This document shows, in pieces, positions 1 through 5,644 of a stretch of DNA of 15,790 bases. Position 1 is the first letter of the stretch. The number at the start of each line of letters is the position of its first letter. The notes under the pieces were generated by a model. It made no database searches, was not told where the DNA came from, and worked only from the letters and a program-made list of their open reading frames with translations. The position numbers and the translations under genes were made by a program. The stretch is from Bordetella parapertussis (GTDB lineage Bacteria; Pseudomonadota; Gammaproteobacteria; Burkholderiales; Burkholderiaceae_D), in assembly GCA_945866125.1 (NCBI GenBank), contig CAMBFZ010000037.1, positions 1-15,790 on the forward strand, given 5' to 3'.

Positions 1-197
1 CTGTCGGCAGGACTGTGTTGCGACATCACGCGCACTGCACTGCGTATAGATTTGACGACATTGTTGTACTGATATACGGCGCGGCCATATTCGACCACGC
101 CAAATCCGAGGAGCAAAACGGGAAAGAGCAAAATCGCAAATTCGACCGCCGCGCTACCACGCTGTCTGTTGAATCGGGAAGAAGGCATCCGCATCAT
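1..197 (-). CDS. tadE: TadE-like pilus assembly pseudopilin (partial, runs off left edge)
   Basis: The reading frame opens at an ATG at 197 (a second in-frame ATG lies at 194) and is still open at base 1, so only about 65 residues are seen. Residues 12-20 read QRGSAAVEF: a glycine followed by four residues and then Glu-Phe. This is the class III prepilin-type cleavage pattern of Tad pseudopilins. A hydrophobic helix follows (about residues 20-36), then EYGRAVYQYN, typical of TadE. TadE-family proteins are minor pseudopilins processed by the Tad prepilin peptidase and needed for Flp pilus assembly at the inner membrane. A purine-rich stretch (GAGGTGA) sits just before the ATG. The start lies 2 bases after the stop of the upstream tadG-like gene, so translation is probably coupled. 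The family call is firm; whether it should be named tadE or tadF cannot be settled from a fragment. Confidence 0.87.
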   Translation of the reverse strand, partial: MMRMPSSRFNRQRGSAAVEFAILLFPVLLLGFGVVEYGRAVYQYNNVVKSIRSAVRVMSQHSPAD

Positions 198-199
198 GC

Positions 200-1468
200 T
201 CACCTCACCAACGCCGCAACCAACGGCCCTTTGCTACCACTACCGCCTGGCAGCCCGTTGGAAGCACACGGACTGCTCGGATCGCTGGCGTTGCCGCGGT
301 ATTCCAAATACATGCGATCGGCGCCAGTACCGGTGGTCGTTGCTTTGCCACCGCCTGCACTGTTATTTATCGGATGCAGTAAAAACACGCATACCCACGA
401 CGTAATCGGGGCGGTAGAATTTTTCGCGAATGCACTACAGTCCACCACCGGCGCCGTCATCACGCGACGATCGCCACCGACGCCGGCCAGTGCACCCAGT
501 ATGTTGCCTTGCGTATTGAGACCGGTCAGGGTATCGCCCTGATACGGCGTGTTACTGGTGCGCTTTGTGACGAAATTATCGAAGGCATTAAACTTCGACG
601 GCCAGCTTTGTGCAGCATCGGTATACGCATAGCCACTCCGGTCTGGCTTGGCATCTTCTACGCGCGTGCTGCCTTTATAGATGCCGAAGCGACTGTTCCA
701 TTCATCTGCAATCGACGCGATATTGCCAGGCTGTCCGACTTGCGTACCAATCGCTGGTACGTCACAGGCACCATCGCCTTTGAGTATCGTGCCCAGTTCG
801 TTAGCACCACCGCCGGGTGGCGTAAAGTCGACCCAATTAAAATTGCCCGTGAGCCCTTGGTTGCCGGGCGGACCAAGCGCGCCTTGTATCCAGGTACCAA
901 CCGGTGTCGCCGCAGAGACGGCACTACCACACACCGCAACTGGCAACGCACAGGTAATTTGGGATGGCTGCAAGGTCGCCATTGCCGTCGCACTGACCTG
1001 CTGCTTGCCGATGGCCACACCGGGCAGCACATTGAGTACTTGTATAAACCAGTTATCGATATCGGTACGCCTGACGGTGCATCGCGCAAAGCGCATCGTC
1101 AGTGCCTGGGCGTTCGACAATCCCGCCTTGGTAAAAAATGATCCGCTGGCGGTCGTACCAAAATCAACCGTTTCGTCGGCGGCCGTCGTGACGCTATGGT
1201 GTTGAAACAAGACCCTGTGTCGTCCACCGGTAGTGAGCCCCGCTGCTTCGCCAATGGCGAGTTGCTGGCCGGTCGTGCCAGTCAAGGCCTGCGCCGCCGC
1301 CAACGCGCACGCATCTGCACTATTTTGCAGTTCGCTTTTGACGACATAGAGCTTACCGAGATCCAGTGCCAGCCCGACAAAGCCGATCATCACGGTCATC
1401 GATAAGGCAATCAAAATAGCGACGGCACCCTGTTGCTGCCGTCTGTTAGGTCGACGAGGCATACGCAT
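200..1468 (-). CDS. tadG: TadG-like Flp pilus assembly protein (Tad_N domain)
   Basis: A 422-residue protein. The start is placed at the ATG at 1468 because GGAGAA lies 5 bases upstream; the longer in-frame extension to 1591 would overlap the preceding lipoprotein gene and lacks a ribosome site. A basic amino terminus (residues 4-13, rich in Arg and Gln) leads to QQQGAVAILIAL and a membrane helix at about 15-37, then LDLGKLYVVKSELQNSADA at 35-53. That is the signature of the TadE/G-like N-terminal domain (Pfam Tad_N family). The rest is a large, probably periplasmic region rich in Gly, Ser and Thr with scattered cysteines. TadG-type proteins are membrane-anchored components of Tad pilus assembly; the exact role is not settled. 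The gene lies between the lipoprotein gene (25-bp gap) and tadE (2-bp gap) in one operon. Many betaproteobacterial homologues are annotated only as a pilus assembly or Tad domain protein. Confidence 0.85.
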   Translation of the reverse strand: MRMPRRPNRRQQQGAVAILIALSMTVMIGFVGLALDLGKLYVVKSELQNSADACALAAAQALTGTTGQQLAIGEAAGLTTGGRHRVLFQHHSVTTAADETVDFGTTASGSFFTKAGLSNAQALTMRFARCTVRRTDIDNWFIQVLNVLPGVAIGKQQVSATAMATLQPSQITCALPVAVCGSAVSAATPVGTWIQGALGPPGNQGLTGNFNWVDFTPPGGGANELGTILKGDGACDVPAIGTQVGQPGNIASIADEWNSRFGIYKGSTRVEDAKPDRSGYAYTDAAQSWPSKFNAFDNFVTKRTSNTPYQGDTLTGLNTQGNILGALAGVGGDRRVMTAPVVDCSAFAKNSTAPITSWVCVFLLHPINNSAGGGKATTTGTGADRMYLEYRGNASDPSSPCASNGLPGGSGSKGPLVAALVR

Positions 1469-1493
1469 ACGTTCTCCGCGATGACGATTCAAA

Positions 1494-1790
1494 TTAACGG
1501 CCAACGCCGATGGTGAAACTATTCGCAGCAGGCGGCGGCTCTTTGAATGAACTCTGATAGCGACCGATCGCCTCGCGCGCGGCACGGCCATCGATGCCTT
1601 TCACAGGATCGGGATTGCTACTAGCATCGGGATTGAGCGTTTGCTGCGAGGCGGCGAGTCGCACCGATTCGCCGAACTGGCTGTCCCATTGCGGGGTGTT
1701 GGGTGCACAAGCTGCAAGCAATAACAAGCTGAGGCTGGCCAGACTTTTGGCAAAGAGTGGGCCGTAGGATGGAATAAATGTTGGTGTCAT
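1494..1790 (-). CDS. Small Tad-locus lipoprotein (function unknown)
   Basis: A 98-residue protein starting at the ATG at 1790, preceded by GGGAGC. Residues 1-28 form a lipoprotein signal peptide with a hydrophobic core (SLLLLAAC) and lipobox LAAC ending at Cys28, so the mature chain of about 71 residues should be lipid-anchored. Residue 29 is Ala, not Asp, which favours transfer to the outer membrane. The mature part is hydrophilic (QWDSQFGESVRLAASQ, then NPDPVKGIDG) and ends in FTIGVGR; I recognise no catalytic motif. Its place directly after the secretin gene (10-bp gap) and before tadG matches where other Tad loci encode small outer-membrane partners such as CpaD or RcpB/TadD-type lipoproteins. 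A role as a secretin-associated pilotin or assembly factor is therefore inferred from position and lipidation alone. It is much shorter than typical CpaD. Confidence 0.8.
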   Translation of the reverse strand: MTPTFIPSYGPLFAKSLASLSLLLLAACAPNTPQWDSQFGESVRLAASQQTLNPDASSNPDPVKGIDGRAAREAIGRYQSSFKEPPPAANSFTIGVGR

Positions 1791-1800
1791 GCTGGCTCCC

Positions 1801-3366
1801 TTATTTGAATTCAAAACCGCTGTTGCTGTCTTGCGCGGCGGTGGGCGATGGCGGGGTGCTGCGGCTCGCTTTGCCGCCTTCGAGCTGACCATCCAGAAAA
1901 AGCTCGCGACGAGTCGGCTCTTTCACGCCGTCTGTCGGTAGGCGGTAGGCCGCCGGCAGCGGCTTGACCAATCGCGGTGTGACGATGAACAAGAGCTCGG
2001 TGCGATCCTGCTGAAAATCCGTGCTGCGAAACAGTGCGCCAATGACGGGGATTTCACCCAGTACCGGAAAGGCCTTGATGTTGGCAGTCGTGTTATTTTT
2101 GATGAGGCCACTGATGGCGAAGCTCTGTCCGTCAATCAGCTGCACTGTGGTCGACGCACGACGGGTGGTGATCAAGGGCAGAATGGCGCGATTGACTGTA
2201 CCTGCGGCACCGATTCCTACCCCTTCGCGCGAGAGCTCAGAGACTTCGGGTGCCACCCGCAAGTTGATGCGACCGCCAGCTAACACAGTCGGCGTAAATT
2301 TCAATCCAACGCCGAATTCTTTTTCTTCCAGCGTGATGCGATTGGACCCGCTGATCGTATCTTGGGCGACCGGGATCAGGATTTTTCCGCCGGCGAGAAA
2401 GCTGCCCTCCTGACCGCTGATGGCCATTACATTCGGTTCGGCCAAAATTTTAATCAAGCTGTCTTTTTTCTCGGCATCGATTTTGACACCCGACCCGCTT
2501 CCCAAGGTCGCGCTCAAACTGCCGCCGACGTTACCGGCTAAAAAACTCGACAAAATGCCGTAAGTCCAGCCGCCGCTAGTCGGGCTACCGCCGACACTTG
2601 CGCCGAGTTTATCGAGCAGGGTTTTTGATACTTCGGCGATTTTGACTTCGAGCATGACCTGCTGCGCGGCACCGACGGTGAGTAAATTAATGATGCGTGC
2701 CTGCTGCAGCGCCGGATTGTTGGCAAGGTTTGGTTGTTGCGTACTGCCGCCTGATGTGGCCATCCCTTCCTGCTGCGCGGCGTTGCTCATGAGCGCGGGA
2801 CGGCGGACGAAGGCAACCGCTAGATCAAACGCACGCGCGACGGCAATAGCGTCACTGACGGTGCCGCTCAAGACCAGACTGTCGGCCGCTGCGGTGACAC
2901 GCAAGTCGGTTTCTTCGGGCATCAATTCTTTATAGCTGGCCAGCAAAGCCGACGGGTCCATGTTCACCGTAATATCAATGGCGCTGCATTGTCCGCTCTT
3001 GCCTTGCAAAATCATGTTGGTGGTGCCGACTTCGATACCCAGCAAGTACAAAGTCTCGGGAGCAACGAGCATCGCTTGCGCGACAGCCGGATTGCCGAGC
3101 GTGCGGTTTGTCACTGGCTCTGGCAAACGCAGCAAGGTGGATTTACCGATCGGCAGCGTGATCTTGCCGGGCGCGACTGATTCGCCGTTGCAATTGAGCG
3201 CGGGTAAATTGGCCACTTGGGCCTGTCCGATATTGCCGGGATTAGGGCGTGTGGCGCGCTCGACCGTGCCTGAGCCGGGCTCGCTTTGCGCGAGTGCCGC
3301 GCTACCGGCAAGCAGACACAGGGCGGCAAGCGTCTGGCAGGTTCTGGGGTACGGTGTTTTTTTCAT
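1801..3366 (-). CDS. cpaC: Tad pilus secretin CpaC/RcpA
   Basis: A 521-residue outer-membrane secretin that forms the channel for the Flp pilus. The ATG at 3366 is chosen because AAGGAC lies about 8 bases upstream and a clean signal peptide follows (residues 1-26, cleavage after ALA); the frame is open further upstream without support. Domains in order: a pilus-formation N-terminal domain at about 66-135 (GKITLPIGKSTLLRLPEP), a BON-like segment at about 136-188 (LVLSGTVSDAIAVARAF), and a secretin domain at about 225-470. The secretin domain shows VMLEVKIAEV, ILAEPNVMAISG, FLAGGKILIPV, FGVGLKFTPTV and GEIPVIGALFRS, and ends in ELLFIVTPRLV. Cys59 and Cys127 could form a disulfide in the periplasm. 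The carboxy tail (about 475-521) is hydrophilic and may contact the lipoprotein encoded next. It follows cpaB with a 68-bp gap in the same operon. Confidence 0.96.
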   Translation of the reverse strand: MKKTPYPRTCQTLAALCLLAGSAALAQSEPGSGTVERATRPNPGNIGQAQVANLPALNCNGESVAPGKITLPIGKSTLLRLPEPVTNRTLGNPAVAQAMLVAPETLYLLGIEVGTTNMILQGKSGQCSAIDITVNMDPSALLASYKELMPEETDLRVTAAADSLVLSGTVSDAIAVARAFDLAVAFVRRPALMSNAAQQEGMATSGGSTQQPNLANNPALQQARIINLLTVGAAQQVMLEVKIAEVSKTLLDKLGASVGGSPTSGGWTYGILSSFLAGNVGGSLSATLGSGSGVKIDAEKKDSLIKILAEPNVMAISGQEGSFLAGGKILIPVAQDTISGSNRITLEEKEFGVGLKFTPTVLAGGRINLRVAPEVSELSREGVGIGAAGTVNRAILPLITTRRASTTVQLIDGQSFAISGLIKNNTTANIKAFPVLGEIPVIGALFRSTDFQQDRTELLFIVTPRLVKPLPAAYRLPTDGVKEPTRRELFLDGQLEGGKASRSTPPSPTAAQDSNSGFEFK

Positions 3367-3434
3367 CTTGGTGTCCTTGCGGTTAGGATTTTTTTGTTGT
3401 GATGTCTGCACAGGCTTGTCAGCTCGGACGCGGC

Positions 3435-4391
3435 TCAGTAGCACTCCTGCGAATTACGCAGGCCATTGATGACGCCAACACAAGACAGATTGGTCACCGG
3501 CGCGGCGACTTGCACTGGTGGCGCAACGGGCTCGGTAACCGGCGGCGGCGCAACAGCAATGACGGGCGCAGCGGGTGCCGGGGATGCCACCGGCTGCACC
3601 GGCGCAGCCATCGGCACGCTGCGCTTGCGTCGTTGCACCGGTTTCACGGGTGACGCGCTGGCCTGTGCTAGCTGGACCGGTAATTTGTCACTGAGCAGTG
3701 AGGCTTTGGTCGCGCCTACGGTGGTGCCGGGTTGCGGATCAATTTGATTACGCAAAGCCAGCGACAGGGTGCCGACGCTGCGTGCGAGGTCGAGTTTTTC
3801 GGCTTGCTCGGGGGTGACTTCAAGGGTGACGGCATTGACCACGCGGGGCTTGGTTTCATCGCGGCCAACTTCTTGCGCGACCGCCAGCACCAAAATACGC
3901 TCCAGCACAATCTTTGAAATATTTTGGTCTTTGTTGCTGGTCCGGTCGCCGTCTTTTTGCGTGTTGACGATGATGTCGACATAATTTCCCGGCAAGGCGA
4001 AGCCCGCTACGCCGATGACGTCATTGACACGCACGGTGATGGCACGACTACCCTCGGCGATGACGGCAGACAAACCACCGGTGGTGCCGACCGGCGCGAG
4101 CTTGGCGTCGAGCACAGGCTCGCCGCGCAGCAGACTAGTTTTCAGCACCCGGCCTTCGAGCTTGACGAGCTCATTAAACGAGCCCGGCGGTGTGCTACCT
4201 GCCGGCCAGTCAACTAATTTGATCAGCTCAGGGCTAATGCGTTGTCCCAGGCTGATATCGGTATTGGCCACAGCGATGCGCGCAATACCCTGGCTGGATT
4301 GCTGGGTTAGCCAACGCGATGCCAGCACGACGGCAACAAGCCCGGAGAGTACAGCCACAATCAACACCAGCCAGGTTCTTGTATTTTTCAT
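3435..4391 (-). CDS. cpaB: Flp pilus assembly protein CpaB/RcpC
   Basis: A 318-residue periplasmic protein with an uncleaved or weakly cleaved amino-terminal membrane helix (about residues 7-25). The ATG at 4391 has a strong GGAGG site 4 bases upstream. Residues about 38-100 form a SAF domain (ANTDISLGQRISPELIKL, then LLRGEPVLDAKLAP), followed by the RcpC/CpaB domain at about 106-220 (GSRAITVRVNDVIGVAGFAL, GNYVDIIV, VTLEVTPEQAEKL). CpaB is required for Tad pilus biogenesis and is thought to act with the secretin; the SAF fold suggests glycan or polymer binding. The last ~75 residues are an Arg/Lys patch (QRRKRS at 253-258), then a Pro/Ala/Val-rich stretch at about 261-299, then a terminal cap with two cysteines (Cys304 and Cys317). 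This tail looks like a periplasm-spanning linker. Confidence 0.94.
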   Translation of the reverse strand: MKNTRTWLVLIVAVLSGLVAVVLASRWLTQQSSQGIARIAVANTDISLGQRISPELIKLVDWPAGSTPPGSFNELVKLEGRVLKTSLLRGEPVLDAKLAPVGTTGGLSAVIAEGSRAITVRVNDVIGVAGFALPGNYVDIIVNTQKDGDRTSNKDQNISKIVLERILVLAVAQEVGRDETKPRVVNAVTLEVTPEQAEKLDLARSVGTLSLALRNQIDPQPGTTVGATKASLLSDKLPVQLAQASASPVKPVQRRKRSVPMAAPVQPVASPAPAAPVIAVAPPPVTEPVAPPVQVAAPVTNLSCVGVINGLRNSQECY

Positions 4392-4482
4392 TTTGCCTCC
4401 ATCAACGACTTGGGAAAGATCGGGGCCAACAGCGGGCTGACTTCGATCACTGCTTGAGAATGTGCAAACTGCATCCGGTGTT

Positions 4483-5037
4483 TTAAAGCGGGACCAGCGT
4501 AAGCGCGGCCAGCGTGCCGCAGGCGATCACGACGCCGTAGGGAATGACGCCCTTGGACTGGGCTATTTTTAGATTAGGTGGCGGTGCAGGCTGCGTGAGA
4601 TAGTGCGCGATGCGCTCGCCGGCGAGCGATTTCAGTTTCAGACCTAGCAGCATGCCGGTATCGGTTTGCGCAAGCAGGAACAAGATTGCCCAGACACCGC
4701 CCGCAAAAAAACTGTAGACCGCGATATCCACCGTCAGCATCGGTCCAGCAAATAAGCCCAGGGTCGCTAACAACTTCACATCACCGGCGGCCATGCCGCC
4801 CAACATATATAGCGGGAGAAAAATGAGGAAGCCTGTCAGCGCACCCTGCACACTGGCAGCCAGACCAATTGCGCCCGGCGCAAAGAGCACGAGCATCAAT
4901 GCTGCTGCAGCACTTGCTGCCAACAGACGATTGGGAATGCGCCAGCTAAACCAGTCATGCCAGGCAGCGACAAGTACCGTGACGATCAGACCCAGAGTCG
5001 CCGTGTGTGAAATAGCAGCATGAGAGAAAAGCAGCAT
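4483..5037 (-). CDS. cpaA: Tad prepilin peptidase CpaA/TadV (A24 family)
   Basis: A 184-residue polytopic inner-membrane aspartic peptidase that cleaves the leader of Flp pilin and TadE/F pseudopilins after glycine. The ATG at 5037 is preferred over the TTG codon directly before it because GGGAG lies at normal spacing to the ATG. The two catalytic aspartates of the A24 family are visible. Asp28 is in the segment HDWFSWRIPN at 27-36, and Asp86 is in GGMAAGDVKL at 80-89 (the GxGD-type motif). About six hydrophobic segments are seen, and IPYGVVIA near the carboxy end is also typical. It lacks the N-methyltransferase domain of PilD-type enzymes, as expected for TadV/CpaA. It follows flp after a 97-bp gap containing a GC-rich hairpin and precedes cpaB by 91 bp. 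Confidence 0.94.
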   Translation of the reverse strand: MLLFSHAAISHTATLGLIVTVLVAAWHDWFSWRIPNRLLAASAAAALMLVLFAPGAIGLAASVQGALTGFLIFLPLYMLGGMAAGDVKLLATLGLFAGPMLTVDIAVYSFFAGGVWAILFLLAQTDTGMLLGLKLKSLAGERIAHYLTQPAPPPNLKIAQSKGVIPYGVVIACGTLAALTLVPL

Positions 5038-5093
5038 CAATAACTCCCGGAATAATTCAATCCAAAATGCGACGCTTGGTGGAACGCGGCACC

Positions 5094-5115
5094 CCCGGGC
5101 TTGACGTTGCCCGGG
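5094..5115 (-). promoter_or_regulatory. GC-rich stem-loop between flp and cpaA
   Basis: CCCGGGC at 5094-5100 and GCCCGGG at 5109-5115 form a perfect 7-bp, all-GC stem with an 8-base loop, 19 bases past the flp stop codon in the direction of transcription. No run of U follows, so it is not a classic intrinsic terminator. It could act as a partial attenuator or as a 3' stabilising hairpin that raises flp mRNA over the downstream genes. Function is inferred from position. Confidence 0.45.
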
Positions 5116-5134
5116 AGCACATCACGGTACTGGA

Positions 5135-5308
5135 TTAAGGAAGTGCGTTATTGATCGCGGTAAAAGCCGTGTTAATCTTTCCGCCTAGAATGACGACTGC
5201 GGCAACAATCACCGCCGCAATTAGTGCGACCATCATTCCGTACTCGACGGCCGTCGCGCCCTGCTCATCCAAGAGAAAATCCTGTACTTTTTTGGTTAGA
5301 TATTTCAT
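5135..5308 (-). CDS. flp: Flp-type major pilin
   Basis: A 57-residue prepilin. The ATG at 5308 gives the canonical short leader; the frame extends upstream but only through non-conserved residues. Residues 1-17 form a charged leader ending in DEQG; cleavage after Gly17 yields a mature pilin of 40 residues starting ATAVEYG. Glu22 and Tyr23 are at positions +5 and +6, exactly the Flp signature (G/xxxxEY). A hydrophobic helix (about 24-43) packs the pilus core, followed by a short polar tail ending in NNALP. A GGGGTG sequence upstream can serve as a ribosome site. It is the first gene of the operon, preceded by a 336-bp intergenic region and followed by a hairpin. That arrangement commonly allows pilin to be made in excess over the assembly proteins. 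The product is the structural subunit of adhesive Tad fibres. Confidence 0.97.
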   Translation of the reverse strand: MKYLTKKVQDFLLDEQGATAVEYGMMVALIAAVIVAAVVILGGKINTAFTAINNALP

Positions 5309-5644
5309 GTGTGCACCCCAAGTAAGATAAGTGAATTTATTTGCATCTCTGACAAGTTGTTGTTTCTTTGCCATTGATTGAAGTGTAGACAGACTGACAA
5401 TCAATCGAAATAGTACAAATGCACTAGTCGTTGTCGTTTTTTGATAACAAAAATAAATTTCACAAGGGATAAATGGGAAGTGCCCACTAACTCCCTTCCC
5501 GCATTTTTTGTAAATAAACAATTTCCCTGAAGAAATTTCAGCCCAAATTCGATTTAAGCGTCACACTTGAGCCTATCGCGCACACAGCATTAGTCCTGTG
5601 GCCGGACGATTCAGCTGCCCCCATTTTTCCTTCAGGATGTCCCG
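5309..5644. other. 336-bp divergent intergenic region between flp and the copper ATPase gene
   Basis: No credible gene lies here; the open frame running upstream of flp shows no conserved content. The part nearest flp (about 5320-5470) is clearly AT-rich compared with its surroundings and must hold the minus-strand promoter of the Tad operon. I could not assign -35 and -10 boxes with confidence. It contains an 8-bp inverted repeat (5373-5405). On the right, CTGAA at 5527-5531 and TTCAG at 5537-5541 form a 5-5-5 dyad upstream of the ATPase gene. GGGAAG at 5475-5480 and CTTCCC at 5495-5500 can pair and are followed by a T run, but no plus-strand gene lies upstream to be terminated. I see no CueR-type dyad. 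Confidence 0.6.
5373..5405. promoter_or_regulatory. Inverted repeat upstream of flp (candidate operator)
   Basis: ATTGATTG at 5373-5380 and CAATCAAT at 5398-5405 are exact reverse complements separated by 17 bases. They lie 65-97 bases upstream of the flp start codon within the AT-rich promoter region. Spacing of the half-site centres is 25 bp, near two and a half helical turns, so a dimeric regulator or a leader hairpin are both possible. An 8-bp match in a region this size could also arise by chance. Confidence 0.3.

Noticed and set aside
15..542. Plus-strand ORFs across 15-1405 opposite the Tad genes
   Set aside because: They show no family resemblance and are antisense to clearly recognised TadE and TadG-like proteins.
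5475..5506. Hairpin GGGAAG/CTTCCC followed by a T run, resembling a plus-strand terminator
   Set aside because: No plus-strand gene lies upstream to be terminated and the 14-base loop is long; probably chance in the intergenic region.
5525..5644. CueR-type operator upstream of the copper ATPase gene
   Set aside because: I looked for a long-spacer MerR-family dyad between suitable -35 and -10 boxes and did not find one.
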